This document shows positions 1 through 12,900 of a DNA stretch of 64,000 nt, piece after piece (the first letter of the stretch is position 1; every line of letters begins with the position of its first letter). The stretch covers positions 6,510,001 to 6,574,000 of the forward strand of contig NC_046680.1 of the NCBI RefSeq assembly GCF_009870125.1. Direction: 5' to 3'. A program made the position numbers and the translations under genes. This stretch comes from Drosophila pseudoobscura. Taxonomy: Eukaryota; Arthropoda; Insecta; Diptera; Drosophilidae. Below the pieces are notes generated by a model, which saw nothing but the letters and a program-made list of their open reading frames with translations, made no database searches and was not told where the DNA came from.

Positions 1-57
1 GATAATGAGAGTAATTTAGCTTGTTGAAAGTCATTGAACTTGTTGAACGATACCCAC

Positions 58-683
58 CTCGTACTTGGCCTCGTCGCAGGCACAGCACGGATCCATAATG
101 CTGGGCTGACTGTCGATGTCGTCCACCTCCTCCTCGCACATGCGCTTGGTCAGGAAGCCATCGTCCATGAACCAAACATCGCGATGCTGCATCACGGTCG
201 CCCGCAGCAGGATGCATCCCTGTCCGGGACTTGACGGTGCCACCCAGACCACGTCCACGTGAGTCTTCACATTTGTGTTCGTGTTCTCCACGAGGTTGGC
301 GCACCGCGGACTGAAGCGCGTCTCGGATAGATCCTGTAGCTCAAAGGTGCCCACTGCATTCGGATCATCCTCGCCATCTCCCGTCTCGAGGTCCAGTGCC
401 AATAAAAAGCTCACGAAGGACAGCCCCGAAAAGGCACTCAGGGTCACTGGAAGAGCAGGAAGAGTTTGAAGGGGGCAGGTTACTTGTCTGTGGTTGACCA
501 CTCACCGTTGTACCTCTGGCCCGGCACATAGCTCTGGACATTGCCAGCCACGGACAGCACATAGTTATCGTCCACTGGAGACTTGGCTGCGGTGGTCCCC
601 AGCGGGATGCGGTTGCAGGCCTCGATTCGCGGCCAAGTGCGGATCACTGCCAGGAATAGGATGAGGCTCTCGATGGCTTTCAT
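58..683 (-). CDS. fat-spondin: F-spondin-type protein, N-terminal exons (partial)
   Basis: Two 5' coding exons, 683-506 and 446-58, join in phase 1. The second ends at a phase-0 donor (GAG then GTGGGT), so the gene continues off the left edge. The 189 residues visible start MKAIESLILFLAV, a signal peptide that probably ends just before the first cysteine (near residue 22). A reeler domain follows, recognisable from CNRIPLGTTAAKSPVDDNY, the GNVQSYVPGQRYNVTL stretch and SPGQGCILLRATVMQHRDVW. The exon ends at the CCACDEAKYE segment that precedes the spondin domain. F-spondins are secreted matrix proteins with reeler, spondin and thrombospondin repeats, acting in cell adhesion. An in-frame ATG 72 bases upstream exists, but it would bury the signal peptide, so 683 is the better start. 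The symbol is my best guess: flies have several F-spondin paralogues and the distinguishing C-terminal repeats are outside the window. Confidence 0.85.
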
Positions 684-2014
684 TGCGGATCGCTGTAATC
701 GGATAGCAGAGAAGGAACTTTTATTCTGAATTGGATCGGCTTCCCCCGAGTGCATAAATGCTGTTTCTGTAACCCATTTGGAATTCCCTTAATTGTCTTA
801 ATTATCAGCACTCGTACCGAATGTCAATGGCAGGCCAGTTGTGGATCTGAATTGAACTTGAATTCGTTGGTGGACTGCGCAAGCGTCTAGGCATACACAG
901 CGATATATGTATACCTTCCAATTGCCCATACTTTACCCAGTTTCGATTTCTACGAATATTTCTATTTTTAAAGACACTTTCTATTTCCTTTCAGAGCCAA
1001 ACCTCATCATTGCCATGCGGAACTTGAACTAAGAGGTGTCTGGTTTGCGTTGATTCCCCCTTGACAATCGCATCGCATTGCAAGCCCATATTTCATCATA
1101 CATATAGTCCGATATAGTATACGAACGAGTACTACTTCATAGTATATAAACCGTCTACGTCACTGATTAAATTCAATTGAAAAACGCGCCGACTGTTCAT
1201 AGGAAATGTGAGCAAAATAACAGCCCCCAGACGACTACAAAAACAATTCCCATAGATTTCCATCATTAAAAACACTTTTGGGGCTTCGCCCTGACAGTGG
1301 AAAATCGAAGTGAGTCCAAAGTATCCCAGAAAGACCATAGGAACACAGCAACTTACTGGATACGTAATTTTACAATGTTTAATGAATCCTTTAATAGTCC
1401 TTCAGGATGTTTTTGACACTTCCTTGGCTCAGTATTGTTGGATCTCATGGGATACGAGTTCAGAATCCATTTCGCGCTAGACAGATATGTGGAAAAAAAA
1501 GAATTCAGAACGGAACGTTCTCTGGAGGCACTCGAACGGCAACTGAATGCAAATTTGCACGAGCATCGGAACCGACAGCCCCGCCGATTACTGGCCTGCC
1601 CAGACGATGTGCATCATATGATTCGGGTTGGACGAGTGGCTAATGGGAGAGCGAGAATGGGAACCGACGCGATGCTCTTCTTTCCTATCCATCGTTCAGC
1701 ACGGCTTCCGTTTTGTGCGTGGCTTCGCATTTGTTGATGGGCTTCTGTTTTCACTCGCCCATCCTAAACAACGGGGGACCGGAATTGGAAAAAGCCAGGT
1801 ACTGTGGACATACATGCAATAAAACCAAATAAAAGCCTGTGTGCCTTAGCTAATGTGCCGGCATTAGCTGTCAGGGCAGGCTGTTTAGCAGCACAATATC
1901 GATAACAAACTAAGCTCTCAGATCACTATCAGAGTTAAGTGCAAAATCGTTCATTTTGTTGTATTTATATTATATTTTTTAAACAATTACTGCATTTTGT
2001 TGTGATATGTAGAA
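684..2014. other. intergenic region between divergent genes
   Basis: This stretch separates the leftward F-spondin gene from the rightward coiled-coil gene, so both promoters must lie in or near it. I see no clear TATA box, RNA gene or repeat. Overlapping open frames at 1407-1822 lack splice signals and show no protein family, and I treat them as chance. Confidence 0.5.
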
Positions 2015-4688
2015 ATGTCTACTAGCACAGTATTTGTTCGCTGTGAGTTATTAGTTCTCTAGCCAATCTCATTAATTAATCCCCTTCCCGATCCTGTGCA
2101 GCTACTAAAGCCAGCGATTTGCGAGCTAAGGCTAATAATTTGAGGGTAAGTTCCTGCGGTAAAAGGGGGAAGGAGCCTCGTTCTCTAATCTAAAATGGAT
2201 TGTTCTACAGGCTTCGAACGAAAGCCAATTTATTTATACGCTCTGCGGCACTGAAGGGTGTAATCTGAGCATCTGCTCGGTGCCTAGTAAGTCGTGCTCC
2301 GGATCCGTCGACGAGCGTATATCGTTGCCAGAGACGCCGCAGCAACAAGCCAAGATCTCTCTCTCGATGAACAGCCTTGCTCAGGAAGTTACTACCGCAG
2401 TCGCCCCACGTATGTTTACCCTCCATCTAATTGTCTTATGGTACGTTTTTCAACGCTCATCCAATTCAAGGTACGGCCCACCAGTGGGTCCTCATTCGAA
2501 ATCGAGTGCGTGCTTTCCAGGCACAGTACCAGAGTATACAATGCCTTCAAGCGGCGTTTTTCGAGAAGCTGCAATCGTTGGGGCCGGAGGAGTCCAAAAT
2601 GATTGGCTCGTACAAGTTGGTTGCCATTGTGCTCAACGAGGACAGCAAGTGGGTTCATAGGAATGAGGATCCGACCCGTTTGCTCCAGAATTTGCGTGAG
2701 TTTGCGTGATTCCATCCTAAGCCTGTGGACACAGCAGTTCCATTTTCTTTGCAGCCATCGAGAGCGTCCAAGATCTGAAGAATCGTTGCCAGGGGATCGT
2801 CGACTCGGGCTTTATGATGTTGTACGATCATCTGGCCAAGGACGAGCTGGAGGAATGCAATCAGAAAGGGAAGCTCACAGTCAAGCTGAAGGATCTTCTG
2901 GTATGTCTGGTTCTGGATCTCGTCTGGTTCGCCGTCTGCTCCAATACTCAGCTCTTTCCCGTCTATCCGCAGAGCCGGCAAATGTCCAGCATCGCAGAGA
3001 GCATCGACCAGGTGTGTGTGACACCTGTCTGCCAACAGGTTTCGCCCAACAAGGATCAGTACAGCGACAAAAGCGAACTGCGGCAGCAGAAGCAGCTCAT
3101 GGAGGCTCGGTTGTTACAGATCCATAAGGCCTACAACGGAGAGATGATTAGGCTCAAGGCGGACCTCGAGGAAAAGCTGAAGGCGGTGGAGGAAAACTGG
3201 CAGCAGACGGTGGTCGAGCTGAAGCAGATGCTACGACTCTACGAGGCACAAAACGACGAAAACTTAAGGGAACTGGCCCAAAAGAATACCTCTTTAACCA
3301 CTAAGGACAACACCATCGCGTCGATGAAGGCTGAGATGGAGAACCTAATGTCTCGGTGAGCGGAGCAGCCAGATGTGGATTTCGAATGAAATTTTACTGA
3401 GTTATCTTTCCTTTAACAGCAATACGGCGCTGGATCAGCTAGTGAAGGAGTCGGAGGCTATCGTGCTCCAGGCTCAGAAAGAAGTCGAAAGAAACGGGGA
3501 ATATGTAGTCTCTCTGGAGAACAAGTTGAAGGTCCAACAACAGAAGCGTCAGGATGGACTCGACCAGCTCGTTGTGGAGAGAGATCAGATAATAGCCGAT
3601 TTGAAACAAAAGGTCCTGAATAACAAGCAATTTAAGACCTATGTCCACCGACAAAAGAAGAATACTCGCAAGCTGCAGGCGGGGAACGCTGAGCTGGATA
3701 TAAAGATCCAACAGACGAGGGCCGAGATCAGGTGAGGCCCTTACTGTAGAGTTTTTCGATGCACAGTGCACCTAAAAGTTTCCATTCCACATCCGCAGGG
3801 AGCTGGAGGACCATTTGAGGAGTACAGCAGTCCAGCTTGACTCCAGTTACCAAAGAGAGCAGCAGCTGCACTCGCATCTGAAGGATGTGAAGACGGAGCT
3901 GTGCAGGTCCGAGCAGCTGGTGGTTCAGATGAGCGAGGAGGCGAAGGCGGTTTGGAAGAGGAATCCCACGCCCAACGACCACCAACAGAAAATTGACCAA
4001 CTGTGCTTCGAATCTGCCGAGAAGGACAAGAAAATAAATAAGGTCCGTTGTCGAGGCCTCGTCATAACCGGGCTTATCCTAATTATATATATTTCTCGTT
4101 TCAGTTAACCATCCAGCTGGAGTCGAAGAAGGAGCAGCTACGCCTCGTGTGCGAGAAACTTAATCGCAGGCAGAAGAAGCTCAAGTGCATGGAGAATTCT
4201 ATAAACCTGCTCACGGAGCAGAATATTCACCTCTCCGAGCTCCGGAATAGGCATCGTGAGAATGAGTTCTTGATGGAACGTGAAATTTCCCAACTAATGG
4301 GCTCCATGTACGTATTTATTAGGTTACTATTGCCTTAAACACACTCGATCCCCTTAAATCGGGGCTATGTTGTGGCAAGCTAAGGTAGCAAAGAAAGTTT
4401 AATGCGATTTTAAACGAATTGCAATTTTCAGAAAGGTGTATCAAGATCATATTAGCAACAACAGACGACCAGAACAACCAACTGAACTGAATGAATACTA
4501 CTGTATAGATCCCTCTCTCGAAAATCAGCAGACGCAGGAGAATTTTCAGTTGCATGGAAATTACTTTCGGCCACTTCATAGCCACCTTGCCAGGCAGCAG
4601 CAGCAGCAGTATGTGCATCGGTAAGCGAACCGCCAATAGAGATTCCATAGCTTAAATCTGTTGCACCACCTCTTCCCGCAGGCATTAG
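2015..4688 (+). CDS. long coiled-coil protein, unrecognised, 11 exons
   Basis: Eleven exons join without a stop into 659 codons: 2015-2042, 2102-2145, 2211-2409, 2471-2695, 2755-2900, 2973-3355, 3420-3731, 3799-4042, 4105-4307, 4432-4620 and 4682-4688. All introns are about 50-125 bases with GT-AG ends and matching phases. The first exon encodes MSTSTVFVR. The first third (residues 1 to about 210) is mostly not coiled coil, with a small cysteine cluster (LCGTEGCNLSIC) and a stretch that looks helical and folded (SMNSLAQEV, then TAHQWVLIRNRVRAFQ). From about residue 260 to 600 the protein is rich in Gln, Glu, Lys and Leu in heptad-like spacing, typical of a long coiled coil (QKQLMEARLLQIHKAYN, DLEEKLKAVEENWQQTVVEL). 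The tail is polar and ends in a short Gln run and a two-residue last exon. I do not recognise the family. A structural role, for instance at centrosome or cilium, is only a guess from the architecture. Confidence 0.8.
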
Positions 4689-6295
4689 ATTAGCAATCAA
4701 ATTTCGTGATAGTAGGTGGAGCAGATACAATACAATATCAAATGGATCAATCAGACAAATTTATTGTTATAATTTTTCGTGTTTTAGTAAATATGGCAAG
4801 TACTAATACTATTTGAGAGGGTATTATATATGCATACGAGTATCTCCCTGGGTTTGAACTGGGGACGTCGGCAGGGAGATTGACGATGATCAGTAGAGAT
4901 GCCGCCCGGCTGAATCTGAATCTGGCACAGTTAATTGAAATGATTTGCATTTTGAGGGCAGGGTCGCAGTAATTAATGTTCGTTGGATGGGTTAGAGATA
5001 CTCCCAAGCGATGATCAATGTGAGTAGCGTAACCCTTCGTGAGCCGATGGATTCATATGTAAGATCTTGGGCTTGAGTTCCCCTAATAATTCCTGTTTGG
5101 TTGAAACTCTCAGTGCGCAACGAGCATCGCAATAGCACTCAGCGCTCATCTCGGCAAATATCAGATGGTGCCGCTGCCTCAGCTTCGGAGGTTTCCTAGT
5201 CCAGTATCAGTTATGCTTCAGTTAGTCGCATTGGGCCGTTTGCTATAGAAGGTTGACGGTGACAAAGTAGGACATCGGGACATCTGTTGTATGCGAGATT
5301 AAGAAGATTCCAAGTGAAAGTGTAAGCATAAAAGTATATTTTATCTCTTGTGTGATTATGTGGTGTTGGTGCTTGATCTTTGTGTGTCGTGTATAATAGA
5401 TAAGCGGAGAAGTTGCCACAAATGTTTAAATGTTTCCGAAGCATTTAGATAATGCCAAGCGCTTACAGCATATCTGGTCTGGTAGCTACTATCTAGATCT
5501 TACACTTAGCTGGGCAAACAGTCTGGAACAGTCCCGAATTATAAGCGACCAACACTCTGCCTTAGACAGGCATGCGTCCAGATTAGATATTCTTTTCACG
5601 ATTCCAAAGATTCCGGTCATATTTTGACACACCGTGGTTCACGAGCTGCGGAACCAGGCAGAGATTGCCATGGATGTGATTGATGATCGCATTGAACCCA
5701 CTGACTAGCGATTTCGAAGTGCATTTTGTACTATCAGCATTTTGCACGGCGCCCGTACATTTTGGCATTATAATTAATTGCCGGAATCTGTGACAGCAGA
5801 AATCAAAATTCAAAATTTTGCTTCCATTAAATTCTAACCAGTTGAGAATACGGCTTAAAATTTAATCCATCTATTTATGGGCCAATTTGGGCAAAAAATA
5901 GAATCGCACCTGTTTACTGGTTTAATGGCACGCGATGAGTGGCGTTTTAGAAACTCGATCAACACGATTATGGGATCAAAAATCAATAATAAAAACAAGA
6001 AACTAGAAGTAAACAGATTCATAAACTATCCCAATTTATACCCCAAAACTTGATACGCTAAGCGTGCCATCGACTTCTTAGTCACCTGATCTCTGGGACG
6101 CTAATGCTAATGAAATGTTTATAAGTAGCCCCGACCTCGGAGCACAATACTGACCCTGTCCAATATCGCCATTTCCCTGGAATCTATTTTATCGTGGCCT
6201 CCCATCTCCATTGATTAATGTGAGCTTTTGTGTCGTGTTCTGCCAGCTTCTTCGTTTACTGTCCTAGGAATTAAGTCAGTCCTAATCCAATAACT
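4689..6295. other. spacer between coiled-coil gene and SLC6 gene
   Basis: About 1.6 kb between two genes on the same strand. It should hold the 3' UTR of the first and the promoter of the second. I found no clear AATAAA near the start, no TATA box near the end, and no coding sequence with splice signals. A B-box-like run at about 4850 has no matching tRNA fold. Confidence 0.5.
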
Positions 6296-8522
6296 ATGGA
6301 TGCTGCTGCAGAGTACCAGAGACTGAGCCAAAGGATGGATAAAAGCCAGGCAAAAGACCAGACAGAGAGAAGCTCCGTTCTCTATACCACATCCAGCGAT
6401 GAGGTGGGTAGTCGGATTACTTTAGTTCTGAATATCCTTGGCACTACCTCAATCCTTTCAGCTTACTATTAACTGTTGCCTAAACAAAATCGAGGGACAA
6501 CTTCCGTTGGAGGGACAGGCAGAGACGGTGGAGAGGGGTGTGAAATCCTCTGGCCAGCGCGATCAATGGAGTCGGGGAGTGGAGTTCCTCTTTTCGTGCA
6601 TTGCTCTGTCCGTGGGCCTGGGAAATGTCTGGCGCTTTCCGTTCATCGCATTGGAGAATGGCGGTGGAGCCTTTGTGATCCCCTATGTAATAGTACTCCT
6701 CCTGATCGGCAGACCGATCTATTATCTGGAGGTGGTCATAGGACAGTTCTCGAGCCGGGGCTGCATCAAGGCCTTCGACATGGTGCCCATTATGAAGGGT
6801 GAGTGAATCCCCCTCAGACTCTGTTCGGTCTCTCAACTATGAATATCCTGTCCAGGAATCGCCTACGGCCAGGTATACTCCACTGCCCTGGCCACCACCT
6901 ACTACGCCTGCATTATGGCCTTAACCATACGCTATCTGGTGGCTAGCTTTGAAGCTGTCCTGCCGTGGACCTACTGTCTGGTGGAGTGGGGCAGTGCTTG
7001 CGTGGCCACAGGAGCCACCGTCGCACCCAACGGAACTGCCCTCGGCCAGGGTGTATCTTCTGCGGAGCTTTACTTCACGTGAGTTGGACCAAAAACAATA
7101 TTGCCCCCCTGAGTAGCTCTCAATAGCTTACCTCTTGTAGGTGCTCAGGGAGCCTGAGAACCTGCAGGAGAATGGCCTGGGAACTCCCAGCTGGGACTTG
7201 GTGCTCTGCTTGTTCGCTACCTGGCTGATCATTGGCACCATCCTCTTCAAAGGCATACGCAGCTCGGGCAAGGCATCCTACTTCCTGGCCCTCTTTCCGT
7301 ATCTGATCATGCTGATCCTGTTGGGGAGGGCGTTGACCTTGCCCGGCGCCTGGCGCGGCATCGTCTACTTCCTCGAGCCGAAGTGGTCCGAGCTGCTGAA
7401 TCCGCAGGTCTGGTATGCTGTCATCACCCAGATGTTCTTCTCGCTGGCTATCTGCTTCGGCACCCTGGTCATGTACGCCTCCTTCAACGACTTCCACAAG
7501 AATGTCCACAAGTAAGTTCGTGCATATGCCTTCCTTCCTTCCTCTATCTAATGCCGCCATCTAATCGCTCCCATCAGAGATGTGATCATCATCACCAGCA
7601 TTGATTCCTTCACCTCGATCCTCGCCGGCTGCATCATCTTCGGTATCCTGGGCAATCTGGCCCATGAAACCAACACCGAGGATATCGCTCAGGTGGTCCA
7701 GGGAGGAGCTGGACTGGCCTTCATCTCGTATCCGGAGGCGATTGCCAAGTTCAAGTATCTGCCGCAGCTGTTTGCCGTGCTGTTCTTCTTCATGCTGCTG
7801 GTGCTGGGGATCGGGTCCAACGTGGGCATGGCCAGTTCTGTGATCAACGTGGTTAAGGATCGGTTCAACCATCTGCCCCACTGGCTACTGTCCGCCACCT
7901 TCTCCCTAATCGGCTTCCTATGCGGGCTGGTCTATATGACGCCGGGCGGACAATTCGTTCTCAACCTGGTGGACTTTTACGGCTGCACCTTCATAGCCAT
8001 TTTCCTGGCCATTGCCGAGATGCTGGCCGTGGGCTGGATCTACGGGGTGAAGCGCATCTGCAGCGACATCGAGTTCATGCTGAACGTAAAGACGAGCTTC
8101 TACTGGCGCATCTGCTGGGCCATTGTGGCCCCCGGCCTGATGTTCCTCGTCCTGGTCTATATGCTTTCCAACTATGAGCCCCTGACCTATCGAAGTGTGG
8201 AGTATCCCCGGGCTGCTTATACGGCGGGCTGGATCATCTGGGGCCTGGGAGTGCTACAGCTGCCCATTTGGGCCATCTATACGATCTATCAGCAGCCGGG
8301 AAAGACTTTCAGCAGCGTAAGTAGGGAGGAGGGATACATCCTAAGAGACTTTTGTTAATTCCTTTCTCTACGCTACAGAAATTGAAGATGTCCCTTCAGC
8401 CCACGATGGACTGGGGTCCCCGCCAGCCACAGGAGTTCGAGGCGTACATCCTGCACAGGAATCGCGAAGCGGAGTTCAAGCCGAGACGCGGCGGCTACCT
8501 CATTGACAACATCTTTGGCTAA
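6296..8522 (+). CDS. SLC6-family sodium-coupled neurotransmitter/amino-acid transporter
   Basis: Six exons, 6296-6403, 6462-6798, 6856-7078, 7149-7511, 7578-8316 and 8379-8522, give 637 residues, the usual length for SLC6 carriers with 12 membrane segments. Family marks: TM1 with [10 protein letters not shown] then [11 protein letters not shown], followed by [19 protein letters not shown]; an extracellular loop with Trp/Cys and one glycosylation site (PNGT); TM6 with [17 protein letters not shown]; and TM8 with [13 protein letters not shown]6 proteins couple Na+ (and often Cl-) entry to uptake of amino acids or transmitters at the plasma membrane. The substrate cannot be read from sequence. 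It resembles the insect-expanded orphan/nutrient amino-acid branch and may be the orthologue of D. melanogaster CG8850 (from memory). Exon 4 has two candidate acceptors, at 7140 and 7148. Only the second keeps frame, and it yields a loop a few residues shorter than usual. The first exon codes a 36-residue cytosolic N-terminus. Confidence 0.93.
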
Positions 8523-9983
8523 ACTATTAAATAGAATTTATTATCATTTAGTTTTACGCTTTATTATTAATGCCAAAACGCGCATAACTTTTGGTTGCTG
8601 CAAGCTTTAGTTGTGGCAAAAAAGTTGTTGTTTGTTAAGAACTAATGTCGAACAGTATGTAATTAATATTCTATATGGCTTAGGCTTAGCTTAAGCGTTA
8701 AAAGTGTGGGTTTTAGGACTGCAAGTACTCGTAACTAACTAGAAAACAAAAACCAAGTTAATTTTTGGAAAATATAAGCCAGAGACCTCTGAAGCACTTC
8801 AATGGCAGCTACTTAGATGGAAAATTGTCTTTGACTGGTTGAATCCCACGAACCCCAAATTATAGCAAAATATCATGCCTTATATCACCATTCAATGAGA
8901 GATACATTATTGGCTTCGGCTTCAGCACGATTCTTCATTTTGTGTGGCTCCTTTCTGCTTTAGTTTAATTATCACAGCACTTTTTGATATTGTTTTTATT
9001 GTGCAAAATTATATGTCCCTCCAACAGAGTCCTAGTCTGTGTGGGAGTGTGTGTGGAGTAAGTGCCTAACAAGTTCACCAACACATACATATGTATATAC
9101 TCTCTCTATTTCTCTCTCTCGCTTTTCCTATGTATATTTTTAAATATCATTAGGTTATTTAGTATGTCTCTTAATAGTAAGCTTAGTGGCAAGCTTTAGC
9201 CAAGCAAAAATTTGTTAATTAATTATTATTGAAAAACTTTGGTTTGGTCTGCATCGCATCCTTATTCTTCTACATACATACATAGCTACATACGAGTATA
9301 TAAAAGTGAAATTTTATATAATTTTTTTAACCCCAAACGGATTTTTTATGTTTTGTTTTTTTTTTTGCTAATTTTTGGCAGATTGTTAGATTTGGGCAAA
9401 GTTTTCCCTCGACCACATTGCGGTTATTCTGATCAACATTTTCTAGATTTTATGCTAAGAATTGACTCTTGGTTTGCGGTTTTGTTAGGCTACTTTTCAG
9501 CGCGAAAAATTCAGCGTTTATACATCTGTCTATTCTACATACATATGTAAGAAGTTATGTTAAACTCTTGATATATCTAGGTTCGAATACATATAGATAG
9601 CTCTGATTGATTCGCTATTTGTTGTGGCTAAAATGGAAGTTCTTCGCTAGCAACTCACACTAGATATGGTCCTATTTATTGGGTCTGTCTCCCGAGATGT
9701 TTTATAGAAAAATCTAACATACGATATGAGTTACCTTGAGTATATTGTCTCCTACTTATATACGATGTACGCCTATCGAGTGTTAATTGGCAGATGCTGA
9801 TCCGTATCTGAGTTGAGAGAGTTTTAAAATTTGTTTAGAACTAGTAAATATCGAATCAGAATCGAATCACGTAACAGGTGCAGAGTCCATCTCAGCCGTA
9901 TTGCAGTGTTTGTTTCATTTGAGTTTTAGTCGGACTAAACTATTTATAGCTGATAGAAAAATATATGACGATGGCGATTCCAT
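8523..9983. other. convergent 3' UTR region
   Basis: The SLC6 gene (+) and the unknown gene (-) end facing each other across about 1.46 kb of AT-rich DNA. An ATTAAA lies 4 bases past the SLC6 stop (8526-8531). On the minus strand an AATAAA is read at about 9674-9679, a possible poly(A) signal for the leftward gene. No coding potential seen. Confidence 0.5.
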
Positions 9984-12900
9984 CTAGAAGGCCTGTATTG
10001 GTCGATAGAGTCCCGTGTAGCCGCAGAGCCTGGCCCGCATGGCCGGTATGAGGAAGGCGGCCAGCGAGATGTCCTTGAGCAGGTCGGCACACTCGCAAAC
10101 CAGGAGGTACATCTTGTCCCCCTTCTGTGAGGTGCTCTTGTGCAGAGCGATGCGCCGCAGACCCGCCGCCCGTGGCAAGTATCTGAAATACAAGTATCCA
10201 TGCACGAGTTAGGGAATTAACAATGAAATTCCAGGCCAAGCCAGGCACTCATACCTGTACAGCATCCGGGCCCCTGTCCAGTAGAGCCAATTCTTTTCAA
10301 ACCTTTCGCCATCGTCGCCCTCGAACACCTGCGGAATTAAAATTGAATTTTTCATGAAATCCGTGGAATCGTTCGACCGGGGACGGAGCCCCCAACCACC
10401 TGCCTTGAACACGGTAATAATGTAGCCGGTGGCCGCGGTCTGCGACTTCTTAAAGCTCCCGGCCTCGTTCGAGGGCAGCACCAACGGCGGCCGGTAAATG
10501 GATGCCACCTCGCTATAAAGATCCAGAGTGTGGGCGGCAGTGTATCTGAAATGGGTTTCAATTGGAGATGGCAAACATCAGGGGAAACAGTCGTGTACAT
10601 TCAAATGGACTGGCTCCATTGATTGGCCAGGCTAACTCACTTGAGGGCCTTGGGCTCGAACTTGGACAGCGATGAGACGCGCAGGCTGGCATAGAAGTTG
10701 GAAGGATCCGTTTGCAGCGTATTGATGAGATAGTACGAGATGAATGGGAACTCGGCTGCAAAAGACAACAAGCGAAGTAAGAACTCTGCGGTCTACATTT
10801 CTCCTTCCCCACACTTACAGCTCTTCTCCATGTTGGCCAGGAGCATGCCGCCCACGGCTGTGTTGGCCTGCTGCACCTCCGACACCAGCTCGGAGGCGAT
10901 TGAGCGCTGCTTGAGCAGCGGGTGCGCCAAGGGTGACTCCATCACGGGATCGATAGCCTCCAAGGGGCTCATCAAATGCACCAGAATGCATAGTTTCGGA
11001 TCGGAGACCTCCAGGACGCTCAGCGGACTGGCTGTCTTGCCATCGGCACTCAGAGCGGGTAGCTACAAGAGGCAGCTTTAGTCTGGGAGAACTCTGACCG
11101 TGGATCTGACTTACGGGTATACCGGCCGGCAGGAAGCGGTCCACACTATGCACAGGAATGATGAAGCAGTCCCGATCCAAGGTAGCCAGGGAGATCGGCT
11201 CGGCTCGCGTGACTCCAGAGTGGCCACCACCACCAAAGTTCACTGAAAAAACGCAGTGGTCCAACATTAGCGAGCGAGTTCAAAAGTCTTAGCAGGAGTA
11301 CAAGTACAGTTAGCAATTTAGTTGAATAGATAATCAACGGAGTAGCTGGGCTGGCAAGCTTTCGATGACAATTACAAAACTCTTATGACGAAAGCCTCTC
11401 ATTGATCCAGTGCTTTTGTGAAGCATAGAAAGCAAAGAGATTAGTACGGTTATAGGATAACAGATCGATCTCATGGTCCTTTTTGGTCCATTATTGGCTC
11501 CACCCAATGCTCTTTCTGTGGTTTTTCCGAGTATATTTTGTCTCAATTTTAGTTTTTTCTCTAATAAACACAAAATATAAACAGGACTGAACTTGCAACA
11601 TAAACAAAGAAGACGAAGAACCGTAATTACAAACGAATTCGTAATCGGTATCGTTATCGGTATCGGAACGTTTGAGGTTAGCTACAACGTGCGAAAAACA
11701 GAAATTAGAGGGGAAAATCGGTGTAAGTTTCGGGTATTCGGGAGTTGGATTGGTTCGGAACGTGTGTTGTAGGGTGTAGGGCATATGTTATAGGTTTTGG
11801 GTGGAAAATAGTTCAACAAAATGGGGAAAATGCGTGAGGGGCTTTGGTTTGTGTGTGTGTGCGTTTGTTTGTGTGTGGGTGCGTGTACGTGTGAGCATTT
11901 TGGCAATGTCGTTAGTGGCTGGCTGATCGATTGGGCAGCAACAACAACAACTAGTTGAGACCACCGTATCCAGTCGGATCGAGTCTGTGTGGGATAGTTG
12001 AGGAGATTCAAACCTTGCCGCGTGGCTGCAGCCGCGGCCGTCAGCAACGTGGTTGTTGCCGTGGCCACTGTTGCATCACCATGACCGTATCCCAAGGTTG
12101 TTGTTGCTGTTGCCAAGTGCATCTGCTGCTGCTGCTGCTGCTGCTGCTGATGCTGCTGCAGGCGTAGCAAACTGTTATTCGCACTGCTGCTGACAGTACC
12201 CGGTCCGCTGCTACTGCTATTCCACCGCATCAGGGAAAAGGACGGCCGGCGATCGACCAGCGGCTGGGGGGCGTCCAACTCATAGGGTTGCAAGTTGCCG
12301 GGCAGGGCGAAGGACGTGGCTGTGCTCAAGATTGGGGTACTCGGTATGCCTGAGAGTGCGCTGCATCGTTCTGCAATGGATTCTCTCGATATTTATAAGG
12401 ACACAAACACGCAGCAATCAAACAACAAACAACATACGAAATGAATGTGTGTGCGGGGAGGGGGGTTACAATTACGGAGCTGGATGATGTTTGGCGGAGC
12501 TGGGAATCACGGGATTCGAGACACATTCATCAGTTCCATCAGTTTTGAGGGGGGGAGGGGGGTGGGTTAGTAGGACCTTCTTTTGGATATCCTCCAAGTC
12601 TAAGCCACACCTCCTTGCACCAAAGTGAGATTCAAGGCCATCGCCAGGGGAGCAGGAAGTGCAAAAGTTAAAGGGAATTACAAAAGTAACTTACATACGG
12701 CTGTGCTCTAGCTTGCTGTACGAGTGTGTGCTCTGTGCCCCTGAAGCCAAGCCAACTGGAAATCGGAAGATTAGCTTAGGCTCCCCACTCACACCAATAG
12801 CAGGAAGACCTACAGGCACAGGCACAGGCCCAGGTACAGTCACATGCAGGGAAAATGACGGGTGAATGGAATTCAGCAATTCATGAGGCATTCAAGGATG

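Noticed and set aside
1407-1822. Overlapping plus-strand open frames of 60-100 codons
   Set aside because: No splice signals, no signal peptide or domain, frames overlap each other, and one starts only at TTG.
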